Source: Hemerocallis citrina (taxonomy: Eukaryota; Streptophyta; Magnoliopsida; Asparagales; Asphodelaceae). From it: 64,000 bases of DNA. Within the stretch, counting starts at the first letter, position 1. The number at the start of each line of letters is the position of its first letter. The notes below the pieces were generated by a model, which saw only the letters and a list, made by a program, of their open reading frames with translations, was not told where the DNA came from and made no database searches. The translations under genes and the position numbers were made by a program. This document shows positions 46,726 through 58,727 of this stretch, piece by piece. The stretch spans positions 86,259,730 through 86,323,729 of the forward strand of contig CM030363.1 in assembly GCA_017893485.1 (NCBI GenBank). The letters run 5' to 3'.

Positions 46726-46730
46726 ATATG

Positions 46731-46866
46731 AATAGTTTTGAGAGCGAAAATTGTAATTACCTTGTTTGGTTGATAACAGACTGGTCCTGACGGGTTCAAT
46801 AATGTGTTCTATAAGTTTTCTTGGAATGTCGTTAAAAATGATTTTATGGAGGTGCTTGAAAAGTTC
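46731..46866 (-). mobile_element. C1 5' LTR, part 2
   Basis: TTTTGAGAGCGAAAATTGTAATTACC resembles the C2 LTR's GTTTGAGAGGGAAAAGATTGATTACC, directly continuing 32789. It is cut by the LINE's poly-A end at about 46869. I could not find the rest of this LTR beyond the LINE. Confidence 0.65.
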
Positions 46867-47129
46867 TATTATTATTTTTTTTTGAGGTTAAAGGTGGAAT
46901 AATGCCACCCTGTTTCATTAATAAAAAATTAATAAAATAACCTCGGTGTACCGGGAGAAATACAAAAGTACAATGTAGGAAATGAAACATAATCCCCCAA
47001 CAAAACCCTAGGGGTGGGTCTAAACATCCATACATCATACAACCAAAAGAACAGTAGGTCGATACAAAATACAAAGTAGCGGAGACTGCGGCTAAAGAAA
47101 ATCCAATGAGTAAGGAAGGCGCCTACTCC

Positions 47130-50100
47130 TCAGTCCAGTGTCGGCCCAAACTCTACCTCCTCATCATCAAAGTCCTCCACCTGGAAGACTCTGGCAATCC
47201 TCCCTCTCGCTCCTGTGGTAGCAGCTGTAGCCCAAAAAGAAATAAGATGCATGATATGAGTAAGGTTACCAGAAATAGTATTACATGAAGCACAGAAATA
47301 GAAATTATTTCTGTCTAGCCATAACACCCAAGTGGTTGCCGCAATGGCAATGTACCACGCATCCTTCATTTCGTGGCGAATCGATGCAAATTTGGGGCCA
47401 ATCCACAATTCCTTATATTCGCTGGGGTAGTCACTTGTTCTTAAAGCTCGTAATACCTCTACCATAGTCGCCTTACTCCTTAGGCAGTGAATAAAGAGGT
47501 GGTTCAAATTCTCTGAGTGCATGTTGCAGAATCCACAGTTGGTAGCTATCTGGGGCTGTCATTTGGCAAGGTTCTCTCTGGTGAGAATTGCATTATTGAG
47601 CACTAGCCAAGGAAGACCCTGACTTTAAGGGGGTTTTTATCCTTCCATAACACCTGTACCCAGCTGGGTCTGCATCCTCGATAGTGAATTCAGTGATACA
47701 GAGATCTAACTGTGAAAGCTCCCTTGGTCTCGAGTCCCCAGTGCAACCGATCTGGGCCTTGAGCACACATCGCACTGTTCCGTGTGATGTGTGCTTGCAA
47801 TTCAGGCAGTTGCTGATGTAATTCTGGGGTAAGAGTTCCCCGGAACGACGGCCTCCAATTGCCCCTCTTCCAAGTTTCGGCCACAGATATATTTGGTCGA
47901 GTCGTTTTTTCATACAGATTTGGGAAAGTTTCCTTAAGGGTATGGGCACCACACCATCTGTCCCACCAGAATCTGGTGGATCGTCCATTACCAATAGCCG
48001 AAGTAACTGCTGAGTTGAACGGTCCGCTAGCTTTGGTAATTTCCTTTCTAGAATCGAGAAACTCTAGACCTTACTCAGAAGCCTAAACTTCTCATCCCTT
48101 TTCCCCGAAGGTATGGTTGAATGAAATCCTGCCATCCTTCCCCACTGTAGTGAAATACCTTCCACCACCATTTTCCCAAAAGGGCAAGGTTCATATCTCT
48201 AAGGTCGATGATGCCTAGCCCTCCATGCTTCTTCTTTATGCAAGCAATACTCCATTTGATTAGGTGGTATCCTCCCCTATTCGAGTCTGCTCCTTTCCAA
48301 AGGAATCTCTTTCGGATTCAGTCAATCCTTCGGATTACCCATTTAGGAAGCTAAAAAAATGACATGTAATAAATGGGCAGATTAGACAACACTGAGTTGA
48401 TGAGAACCACTCTGCCACCGAGGAAGAGCGATTTTCCTTTCCAACCCGACAACCTATCCTCCACCCTGTCTATGATAGGTAGCCAGTCCGTCTTAGTAAG
48501 TTTTCCTGGCTTGAGTGGGATCCCTAAATATTTGATTGGGAACTCGTCTGTCAAACAGTTAAGAATGGTCGCATGGTCCTGTGCCTTTACATCGGAAAGT
48601 GCAATTGGAATCAAAGCACTCTTGTGAAAATTAATCCTGAGACCTGACCAGACTTCAAAACAGTAGAGGGCCCCTTTAAAGCAGACTGTCTCTGACCTAT
48701 CCCCATTACCAAAGAGTATGGTGTCATCAGCATACTGAAGAATCGTGCACCCTTGGTTAGAGTGACTGCTAGCCACTGGTGTTATCCAGCCCTTTCTCCA
48801 GGCAGTTGTCAAGCATGCCCCTCAGTACATCCGCTACGATAGTGAATAGCAGAGGAGACAGTGGATTCCCCTGCCGTAGACCCTTCTTGCAAGGAAACGG
48901 TGGACCCGGTTGCCCATTAACCGAGATTGCCGTTTTACTAGTGTATAAGCACTGTTTGATCCACCTAATCCATTTAACCCCGAAGCCTCTCCCTCTGAGG
49001 GCTTCCAGCAAACATTCCCAGTCAACGGAATCATAAGCTTTCTCAAAGTCCAGTTTTAGGAGGAAATTCTTAGACTGGCCCGTAGTGCAGTGGTGGATGA
49101 CTTGTTTTGCCGTAGCCACACAATCCAAGATGCATTTGCCCTTGATGAAACCAGTCTGTGCTTTGGAAGTTAAACTATCCATTGTGGTTCCCAGGCAGAT
49201 GGCCAGGACCTTTGTGATGATCTTAGCTGAGCAGTTTATAAGGCTGATTGGTCTAAAATCCCCCACCCTCGAAGATTCTGCCCTCTTAGGAATCAGAACT
49301 ACTTCCGCAAAGTTGAACATGCCCAATCTGAGATTGTTGTGGAAGAATTCATCCATCAATGCCATAATGTCCCCTTTTATTTCCTCCCAGAACACCTTGA
49401 AGAACAGCATTAGGAATCCGTCTGGCCCAGGCGACTTGTCTGCTCCCATTTGTTTGATGGCATCTTCCACTTCCGTTTTTGAGAAAGGTGCTTCCAAGTT
49501 AGAAAGTGTTTGCGCTGATTCGTTCTGACAGCCCTGCTAGAAGTCTTCCATGAGCGGGACCCTGAAATCATTCTTCTTCCCAAAGAGGCCCTTGTAGTAT
49601 TCTTGAAAAGAGGCCCTTGTAGTAATCTTGAAAGGTTTTTGGAAATCTCAGTTTCTTCTTGCGAGGTTCCCGTATCCGTTTCTAGTGATAGGATTAGGTT
49701 GGACCTACGTCTTGCAGTTTCCACTTAGTGAAAGTAGGCCGTGCTCGCGTCTCCCTCTTTGAGCCACGAAATCCTCGACCTCTGCTGCCATTTGATCTCC
49801 TCCAGCTTATAAAGATTGGCAATATTTTCTCGAAGGTCTAGCAGCCTGTTTCTTTCATCTTGTGACAGGACTCTCGTTTCTTCCAGTCTTTCTAGCTCAT
49901 CAATGCCATCCAAAAAGGAGTCTTTGGCATGCCAGATGGTCGAAAATCTAGACTGGTTCCATCTATGCAGCCGTTTTCTTAATCTGCGGACTTTTTCGCA
50001 CCATCGAGATGCTGCATCTGTACCAGTGGTTGGGAGCACCCAGTTTTCCATCACCATGTCGTGAAATCCTTGGATTTCCAACCAGGCCTTCTCAAATCTG

Positions 50101-50822
50101 AACCTCCTTGGTCTTAGAGGTCCCTGTACCCCGGCATAAAAAAGGACCAGAGTGTGATCTGATGTCGGTCTAAGGATAGATTTAGAGCTTGCTAATAGGA
50201 ATTTAGCCTCCCAATCCATCGATATTAGAATCCTATCCAATTTGGCCATGATCGGGGTTGCTTGCATGTTTAACCATGTAAATAGTCTGTCATTGATAGG
50301 GATGTCGATTAGTTCTAGTTCTGTGATCACCCTATTGAACTCTTCTCTGTGCCTGTTGCTGGAACCTCTTCCTTTGTGCTCAAAAGCAAATCTAGTGATA
50401 TTGAAGCCCCTCCCGAGAATCCAAGCTCCCGACCATCGTTGTCAAATACCGATAAGCTCTTACCAGAAGGCTTCACGATCTGTAGCCATGTTTGGCCCAT
50501 AGACGACAGTGATTGTCTGTACCCAGTTATCAGATCGTCACTTTAGTCGGATAGTCAAGGAAAACATTCTGCAGTACTCCGCAGAGCAGGTGAAGATATC
50601 CGGGTTGAACCCAATAGCAATCCCCCTCGATGCTCCTGTAGACGGGCGTAGCACCCATTCCTTGATTCTGTTGCCCCCTACTCTTTTGAGTTTAAGCCTG
50701 TTCGTGAGTTTGGTCTCCTGTAACCCCACTACTTCTGCCTTGGAGCTCTAAATCACGTCCCTAACCATATCTCTTTTCCCTCTATCCCCCAACCCCCTAA
50801 CATTCCAGAATAGTGTATTCAT
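47130..50822 (-). pseudogene. LINE ORF2: endonuclease-reverse transcriptase (broken)
   Basis: It starts at ATG 50822 (MNTLFWNVRGLGDRGKRD), the usual start of APE-type LINE endonucleases. VVGLQETKL (catalytic Glu) and VVYGP follow. The GGDFN-like motif reads LGRGFNI with its Asp lost. RPTSDHTLV keeps the SDH motif. RT (49497-48351): TGFIKGK, LLKLDFEKAYDSVDW (motif A), KKGLRQGNPLSPLLF (motif B), then in another frame ILQYADDTILFG (motif C). The C-terminus (about 47530-47130) has the Cys/His zinc-finger RVT pattern (CGFCNMHSENLNHLFIHC) and ends LWLDRNNFYF…. Many stops and frameshifts, for example TAG soon after VRDVI. Dead. Confidence 0.9.
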
Positions 50823-52166
50823 TGGGGAATTAAATCAAGGTTGATCGTGGGTGTGAGACGGGGTTTCGTCGAAGCCCGTTCTGATTCCCAACCCCTAATT
50901 TTGTTGAGTAGTAGAGAATTACGCTCTGTGTCACAAACTTCTAGGCCACATGTTTGAGCAAGGGTAAAAACATCTGAATCTGACATGTAATTTAAAATAA
51001 ATGCTAAAAAACTTTTCGTACCGCCATCATCGAATTTTGTAGCTTTGGCTGCTGCAGCTACCTCCAGATAGTCATCTAGGGACTCTACATGAGCCCTCTT
51101 AAATAACCGTTGTACCCTGATTCCAACTGTCCTGCCTGACGTACCAGAGCTGTAGGCAGGCGCTGATTCTGGCAAGGTGGATAAGACCATCTCGGGAGAG
51201 ATGTCTCTCTGTGTGTCCGCCACATAATCAGTCTCCTCTGACTCCTCATCTGTGAATGAAAACTCCTCGTCTAAATTTAGTGGGCAGCATACTGCCCTTC
51301 TCGTGTGTCGCGCCTGTCGCTTGCGGTAGTGGGCCACGTGTCGTGCTCTTTGTGGTTGGGTCGGCAGTCGAGATAGATGGCGATGGGAACGAGACGTTGA
51401 AAATAACCTTATCCCTCCCTTCTCTTTCGTCTTCGTTACCATTACCAAGCTCATCCTCTTTATTTCCCTTTTGAGCTTCCCTCTGTTCAAGTGCAGAGGT
51501 CTCAGCGCCTATGTCGCTCTTGCTTTGGGCGGATCCATTGCCAACTCCTCTCTCCCTATTCGTCGTGTATCCCACTTTGGCATGGTCCCCTCTCGACCCA
51601 CTTCCCACTACTACCCACTCTTGCTTTTTTAGGTGTCGACTGTGCAAATCGTCTTGCATGTCGACTTCCAGGTTGATTTTGCCCTTTTCGCAGATTGTCC
51701 CCTTTTCCTGCTCTGCTCGCAGACCCTGCACTTGCTCCTTTGCCGAATGACTCTGCATGTCGTTTTGCAAATCGACAAGCATGGAGCTTTTGCCTTTTGC
51801 AGTGCTAGCGCAGTCTATCTCTCCTCTATGCTCATGTCGCCTAGCCTCCTCACCAACCCCACCAGCTTCGAGGCGTAGGCTTCCATTTTTGGGTATCTTT
51901 TGATTCGCCTTTTGATGGGTCACCTCTGCGACTACAAACCTTCCCAAATCTGGAAATGATTGTTGATTTGAATTTCGTGAATCAGAGCCGTTGGATCTAT
52001 TGGTCGAAGCTCTTTCTCGACCACCTCTGATCGGAGACTCCTTCACCAGTACTGATCCCGCCGCCCCCTGGCGTTCCTTTCCTCTCGCCTCTTTGATGAA
52101 CTCCCTATGCGCTCTCTCGATCTCGTGAGATCCATCGATGGTCAAGTCTCCACCTGGTGATACCAC
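50819..52166 (-). pseudogene. LINE ORF1, 5'-truncated with a frameshift
   Basis: Two overlapping frames (52166-51246 and 51490-50819) form one protein region, with a frameshift at about 51250-51300. The first part is hydrophilic and repetitive (GSHEIERAHREFIKEARG, several SMLVDLQND/LEVDMQDD-like segments), without a domain I recognise. The C-terminal part is acidic (SFTDEESEETDYVAD). It is followed by a compact segment (FAQTCGLEVC-like: VFTLAQTCGLEVCDTE) ending NLDLIPQ. The usual plant ORF1 N-terminus (DUF4283 and CCHC finger) is absent, presumably lost with the 5' truncation. Its stop overlaps the ORF2 start as ATGA (50822-50819). Confidence 0.75.
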
Positions 52167-52489
52167 CGGCGCATATGAGAAATATCTTAAAACACCGAAA
52201 ATATTTGTTTTTACATCTTGTAGGGATGAGAATTATTTTTAAGTGATATCTTATTTTATTTATTTTCAATATTGATATTGGTATGAATAATTGTGGTAGA
52301 TTGGTATTATTGTTATATTAGAGTTAAGAGTTGAGATTTTATGTGAGGAAATATAGTTTATTTTATTTTATCATTCTGGGGATTATTATAAGATAATTTT
52401 AATGTATTTTGTATTGTTCGTATTCTTATAGAAAAGCGTTGGGTTTATTTGTAATATTTTGGATTTGGAGGGCTTATATGTAAATATAC

Positions 52490-52525
52490 ATTATTATTAT
52501 TATTATTATTATATATATTATATTT
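52490..52525. repeat. (ATT)n / (AT)n microsatellite
   Basis: About nine ATT units, then ATATATATTATATT. It may double as the TATA region of LTR-like block F. Confidence 0.85.
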
Positions 52526-54589
52526 TAATTTCTCCCTCCCCCATTTCCTTCTTTCCTTCATTCTTCTTCCTTCCCGATCCTTTCTCCCGATCAAAACTCC
52601 CACCTTCGGCCCCTCTCTCTCCCGCCCAAATCCAACCCATTTCTTCGTCGTTTTCAAATTAAATTGAGGGGATGACTAATTGGAGGGTTCTCTACAACGT
52701 GGTAGCGTCGGATTTTGGAAAGGGCTTCGGGAAGGTATATCCCTTTTTATTTTATTGTATAAAATTAAGTGTAGATAGTTTTTATTGAGTAGAAATATTA
52801 TGATAGGGAGGTTTGGAGATGTTATGAGTAGTAGAGGTGAGACATTAGCATATTATTAAAGAGTTGGCAGTTGTTAATAAATTAGGGTTTGTGAATTTGG
52901 AAAGGAAAATTGGTTCCATTGATGGTAGAAAAATTATTGGAGGGTGAAAAATGTTATAAGAGGATTAATGAGAAATTTTGGTAATTTTTATAGGCTTTAA
53001 GCTCAAATAAATTGAGTGAAATAGACTATAGGTAAAAAGTGCACGCCGGGTGTTCGGTAAAATGCCCGAGCGATATTTAGGAGAGAATTTGTTAGATTCG
53101 GAGGTGTCATTGTGTTTTATTACTGTTATTTAACCCTAATTTGAGAAATTAGGAGAATTGGATGAAAACAAGTAGATATTTGGGGATTTCCCTTAAAGGG
53201 TTCCCGATCGATGAGTGAGTTTTTGTATAGGGACTCGAACTCGAAATTTATTGCTATAGCTCACCAACATATGTCATTTGTGATGTGTGGGTGAAGACGG
53301 ATTCAAATTTGGAGGTCCGTAGGTCGAGTTTTGAGTTTTAAGCTAATCGGTTCTATAATTTTCCAATTAGGTGGAAAAAGTCGAACTTCGACTGGCTACC
53401 GGGCGGACGTGGGACATCATTTGCTCGATCCGTCAGGTGAGTATGTTGTATTTATAAGTATTTTACATTGTGGCCGAATTTCGTGGCTTTTTGATATATT
53501 TTGTAGAAGTTATGCCAAAAATCGATTTGTTAATGAAAATACGGATTTTTAAGGGTCCGAAATGGGTTTTTGAGATATTTGGTGAAATTAACTATTTTAA
53601 GTATATAAAACCTATATTATGGGTTAATGTGAAGTGTTGATGTATAAAAACTAACTATATTAAATTGTTTATGCATATTTTTATCCCGTGCATGTTTTGT
53701 GCATGTTTTTGGGGTTTATAGGCCGATATAGGTAATTTGGTATATGTGGAGCCTTGTGTATGGGCTAGCATGCTACGGATGGATGTTATAAGATGTAATT
53801 AGACGAAATTAGTGATTGTGATCATGTTTTGGAAACCCGTGTATTTATAGTGCATGTTTTGTGCATGTTTTGGGACATATAAGCCGTTAGAGGTGATTTT
53901 ACTTATATGGAACATGGTATATGAGCTAGTATGCTATAATTGGATATTATGAGATTTAATTAGAGGAAATAATTGATTTTGGCCCCTTTTCTTAGAAACC
54001 CGCATGCGTGGTGTATGTTTGTGATATATATATATCATGATATTGACTCGCGATGTGATAATTGATGAAATTAGTAAGTGGGTATATGTTTACATTATAA
54101 TTATGTTCGAAGTGAATTAATGGGTAATAGTATAATATTATAATGTGATGAAGTATATATCTGCTAATTTTACGATATGGAATAATATAATGTAGTTCTT
54201 CTATTTATGTTATAACTTGGCATATGCCTATAAACGATACAATGAGGTAATGAATAATATGGTATTCTTAATGTGGGATGTTATGGCAAAATAAATATCT
54301 TGGTGCATTAATATTATGCAATAATATAATATGATGGTTTTATATGTTGAATGACAGGGTGTATACATAATGTGGTATAATGATATGATGACTAATTCAC
54401 GTGGTTAAAGCCAAGGACATGACTCATTGTAAATCAAAAGTGAAATGCTTATGTGATAAAGTAAGCTAAAAAGATGAAATGATTAATGCTAATAACAGAT
54501 GGTTTTGTTGACCACTACCTACAGCAATCCTGGGGGTTTGGGCTAGACCTCCTAACACCCAAGGACCGGCTTGGGGAAAGTGGACCCGA

Positions 54590-54850
54590 ACTGTGTATTT
54601 GGGGTAAGTGGTTTTTATCGCCCAAGCTATCGGCTTGAGGCCCGGTTTTCCCTCGATGACAGCTGTCGCGAGGAAGTACCCAGTTTATCTGGGGTTAGTG
54701 GTTTTTCCCTCTTGGCTTCGGCTGGGAAGAAGTACTTAGGTTACCTGGGGTCAGTGGTTTTTCCCTCTTGGCTTCGGCTGGGAGGAAGAACCCAAGTTCT
54801 ACTTGGGGTTAGTGGTTCCCTCGCTAGTTCGGCTAGGAGGAAGATGTAGC
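54590..54850. repeat. ~57-bp tandem array in block F
   Basis: GGGGTTAGTGGTTTTTCCCT (with variants) recurs at about 54598, 54692, 54749 and 54805. It is linked by CTTGGCTTCGGCTGGGA(A/G)G and GAAGTACCCAG-like words. Open frames across it reflect the repeat. Confidence 0.8.
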
Positions 54851-56100
54851 CTCGGACGAGTAAGACTCTGTGTGAGCATCGGACCGCGTGTTTACTGGGC
54901 TGTCGGCTTTCAGTATGTTGGGATATTGTGGCTCACTGGTCGACAAACTAACAAAATAACTAAGTGTAAATAAATGTGAAAAGAAAGTGAATTGTGAATG
55001 TGAAAGAAAGTGGTTGTGAAAAGAAAGTGAATTGTGAATGTGAAAGAAAGTGGTTGTAAATGAAATGAATATGAAGAGATACGAGTTATGAGTTGTGTAT
55101 GAAAAGAAATGATAATTGCAGTATGTGGTTAATTTAAAATGAAAAAGTAAAAGAGACGTGTGTTAATATGAACAGTATGAAGTAATTATATTATGTAAAT
55201 GATTAAAGTAAAATACAGTATGATATGAGTTGTTATACCTTGGAATTGTGTCAAGGAACTACCTGCCCGCTATTTCTGTGGAAATGGTGGGAACTACCTG
55301 CCTTGGCATAATTCACAGGGTGAGTTGGCATGACAGTGGTAATGATTAATGGAAATGAAGAATTAAGTAAAGTAAAGATGAAAAGTAATTGAAGTGAATT
55401 AATAACCAAACTATTGGCTTGAGATGTGATGTGATATTACCCAACTATGTGTTTGGGGTGCGGTGATTATTACCCAAGCTATCGGCATTGGGGTGTGATA
55501 TGTTGTGGCCCAAATTGTGTTTGGGGATATGGAGTACATTGTGATGAGAATGAAAGTGAAGTTAATGGCAATTTGTGTTATAAGTGAAAATGATAATAAG
55601 ATATATTACTTATAAGAATGAGAAATTACTAAAGTGGTATAATGAGATGAGAATGAGCTATAAAACATGTTTTTGATGCAATGAGTAAAAGTATTTTAAT
55701 TAGTGATGTGTTAACGATGTTATGAAATGTGAGTAAATTGCAATGGGCAATGAGATGTTATATTTATGTCATAAGACATGAAGGAAGGTGGTATTATGAG
55801 AATAGATGCATATGTTATGATGTGATACTTGTTACAACACAATAAAATAAATACCCGTATTATGAGATTGGTTATGAAAATGGTTACTAAAGAAAGTATG
55901 TTGTGTTATGAGTTTGTATTCATACAAATGGTTATTAAAGAAAGGTGTAATAACATCATGTGGTTATATTCATTTAAATAGTGAAATGCCGCTATGTCGA
56001 TAATTGTGGAAAGGTGAATATTTGTGTTAGGGAATTCAAATTGAAAAGTAATGGATCGTATGTGACCTTGTCTTATGCAAATGTAAAATAAAGATGTATC

Positions 56101-57398
56101 CACTGAACTGCAGCATACAGGACCTCAACATGTCCTTAAGAATCTGGATGGTCCTCTCTAACTGTCCATCAGTCTGGAGATGAAAAATTGTACTATACTT
56201 TAATTTACTCCCCAAACTGCTCTTAAGACTCTCCGAAAACTAAGATCTGAATCTCGTATCCCTATCGGATACAATACTGACTGGAACCCCATGAAGTCTG
56301 ACGATCGCTTACATGTACTTCTCAGCTAGGTTCTCAGTAGACTATCCGACACGGAAGGGAATGAAGTGAGCACTCTTCGTCAAACAGTGGACAATCACCC
56401 AAATGGCATTATGACCTTTAGGACTCCTCGGCAAAGCGGTCACAAAATCCATAGTGATATGTTCCCATTTCCACTCCGGAATAGGAAGCGGTTGAAGAAG
56501 TCTGGCAGTCCTCTGATGCTCTGCCTTAACCTGCTGGCAGGTCAAACACTGAGAAACAAACTGAGCCACAGCCCTCTTCATACTATGTCACCAGAAATGA
56601 AGTTTCAAATTCCGATACATCTTAGTATCACCAGGATGGATAGAATACAATGACTGGTGGGCTTTCTCAAGCAACCTCTAACGAACTTCACCCTTCGGGA
56701 CACAATATGGACCCAAAACGAAGCGATCCATCAACATAAATAACCATGTCCGTTCTGGAACCAGACTCAACCTCAGCTCAAAAACCCTACAACTGCTCAT
56801 CACCAGCCTGCGCCTCTTTAATGTGATCAATAAGAGATGACTGAAGCTGGAGCACCAAACAGCTCCGATCATAACTCGGAAACAACACATCCAACTCCAA
56901 CCTCCGCATCTGCTCAATCAAATCCCTCTGCTGAGTTAGGAACATAGCTGTCGGTCTCCTGCTCAAAGCATCTGGAACTAAATTTACTCTACCAGGATGG
57001 TATTGCAAACTGATGTCATAATCGGTCATAAGTTCCAACCAACACCTTTGCCTCATGTTCAACTCCTTCTAGGTGAAGACGTATTTGAGACTTTTATGGC
57101 CTATAAAGATCTCCACTCGGTCCCCAAGTAAATAATGTTCCAAGCTTCAAAGCAAAGATCACAGCTGCTAACTCCAAGTTATGAGTTGGATAATTCTTCT
57201 CATGCGGCATCAACTACCTCGATGCATAAGCAAAGACTCTGCACTTCTACATCAGAACTTCTCCAAGACCCTTACAAAAGCATCACATTGAATTACAAAC
57301 CCGCCTGAACCATCTGGAATAGTCAACACTAGTGTTGACGTTAACCTGCTCTTCAACTCAGCAAAAGCCTCACTGCAAGCTTCAGACCAACAGAACTT
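56101..57398 (-). pseudogene. A4 RNase H and partial integrase
   Basis: RNase H/connection at 57062-56787 (QYHPGRVNLVPDALSRR). The integrase zinc region is at 56581-56500 (FVSQCLTCQQVKAEHQR), then WKWEHITMDFVTALPRSPKG and IWVIVHCLTKSAHF. The catalytic Asp of the usual IVDRLTK motif is His here. The frame breaks at 56342 but homology continues through the second Asp region and DGQ(L)ER-like part to the complement of GGACCTCAACATG at 56118, ending at about 56100. Several frameshifts. Confidence 0.85.
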
Positions 57399-58247
57399 CT
57401 AATCTTTCCTAGTCAGCTTAGTCAATGGTCCTTCTATCTTCAAAAAATCTTGGAAAAATTTTCGATAATAGCCAGCTAGACCAAAAAAACTCATGACCTC
57501 TGAAACTGACTTGGGAACTGGCCAATCCTTCACAGCCTCAACCTTGGCCGGATCCACAGAAATACCAACGCCTGAAATAATGTGCCCCAAGAAAGTGACC
57601 CTGTCGAGCCAAAACTCACACTTGCTGAGTTTCCCATAGAGCTGATTCTCTCTCAAAGTCTGCAAAACTAACCTAAGATGCTCAGCATGATCTTCCCGAT
57701 TATGAGAATATACCAGAATGTCATCAATGACCATCACAAATCTATCCAGGAACTGGGAAAATACCCTGTTTATAAGACTCATGAATACAGCAAGCGCGTT
57801 CGTGACCCCGAACGGCATCACAAGATACTCATAGTACCCATATCTGGTCCTGAATGCAGTCTTCTGTACATCAGTCACCCTCACTTTGACTTGATGATAC
57901 CCAGAACGAAGATCCAACTTTAAGAAAATAGTAGCTCCACTCAACAGATCAAATAAGTTCTCGATCCTGGGCAACAGATACCGGTTCTTCACAGTAACAC
58001 TATTCAGCTCCCAATAATCCACGCACAGTCGACGACTACCATCCTTCTTGTTGAAAAAAAGGACTGGAGCACCACAAGGCAAAACACTGGGTCTGATGAA
58101 CCCCAAATAAAGAAACTCCTGAATCTGCACCTTAAGCTCTGCTAACTCAATCGGTGCCATCCTGTAGGGACTCATCGATATCGGCATCGTACCAGGCTGA
58201 ACTTCAATACCGAACTCTACATCTCTATCAGGGGGTAAGCCAGGCAA
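57399..58247 (-). pseudogene. A4 reverse transcriptase
   Basis: A 282-codon open stretch. It runs from [20 protein letters not shown] and [16 protein letters not shown] through [14 protein letters not shown] and [17 protein letters not shown]. The catalytic motif reads [13 protein letters not shown]; compared with VFIDDIL it lacks one residue just before IDD, a codon deletion at the active site. [16 protein letters not shown] and [12 protein letters not shown] follow. Upstream it is separated from protease by a frameshift in an A run at 58258-58263. Close to B but clearly a different family. Confidence 0.9.
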
Positions 58248-58257
58248 CTCCTCTGGA

Positions 58258-58727
58258 AAAAATATCCAGGAAATTGCGCACTACTTGAGGCGTAGCCTCA
58301 TAGCCCAAATGCAATTCCATCGCACAAACCTCCTGATCAACTGCAGTCTCAGCTCGGCCAAGAGACATCTCCCTAGCATGGAACTCAAACTCTGTGCGAT
58401 TTGGAATCTGGAACACAACTTTCTTGGCATGGCAATCAATAATGGCATGGGACTCACTCAACCAATCCATACCGAGAATGACATCGAATCCTGAATTTCA
58501 AATTACAATCAAGTTGGCCTTAAAATCTATGCCACCAATAATCACGGGACACTTCCTGCACTCCCGGGAACAGATGACAACTCCACCACCTATCATAATG
58601 TTCCAAGTCTCTGACACGATGCTGCACTCCAACTGATGGCGAGCCACGAACCGAGAAGAGACGAAGGAATGGGTTGCCCCGGAATCAAAAAGAACATGAG
58701 TAGGGAAAGAGCAAACAATGATAACAC
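58258..58727 (-). pseudogene. A4 protease
   Basis: The first exon-like part (from 58727) reads THVLFDSGATHSFVSSRF, with the DSGA active-site triad of retropepsins. MIGGGVVICSRECRKCPVIIGG follows. TGA at 58498-58500 is followed in the same reading by GFDVILGMDWLS, the flap-side motif. It then runs to the frameshift at 58258 before RT. Its upstream frame joins Gag only across the putative intron 58728-58876. Confidence 0.88.

Larger units (their letters stand above)
46869..52185 (-). mobile_element. L1-like LINE, 5'-truncated
   Basis: A minus-strand non-LTR element. It has a poly-A tail (T run at 46872-46883), a 3' untranslated part to 47129, ORF2 (endonuclease, RT, zinc-finger C-terminus) and ORF1. 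The 5' end, near 52185, lies within ORF1, which has no ATG there. That is typical of incomplete target-primed reverse transcription. No convincing target-site duplication was found; TGAAAAGTTCTATTA left and TGAGAAATATCTTA right are at best a decayed match. Confidence 0.9.
52186..56100 (+). mobile_element. F: long LTR-like block, limits uncertain
   Basis: AT-rich non-coding DNA with the layout of a long plant LTR on the plus strand. It has a (TTA)n/TATATATTATATTTT stretch at 52490-52525 (TATA region), a pyrimidine-rich leader, a splice-donor-like GGGAAG|GTATAT at 52735, an AT-rich body, tandem repeats at 54560-54850, and GTTATGA/AATGTGATG-rich sequence to 56100. It differs from families A, B and E. 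Its left edge at the LINE and right edge inside A4 integrase are sharp, but no terminal repeats or target duplication were found. No coding sequence. Confidence 0.5.

Noticed and set aside
51256..51878. Plus-strand frames opposite LINE ORF1
   Set aside because: Shadow frames of the ORF1 coding strand, with no domain and no promoter.
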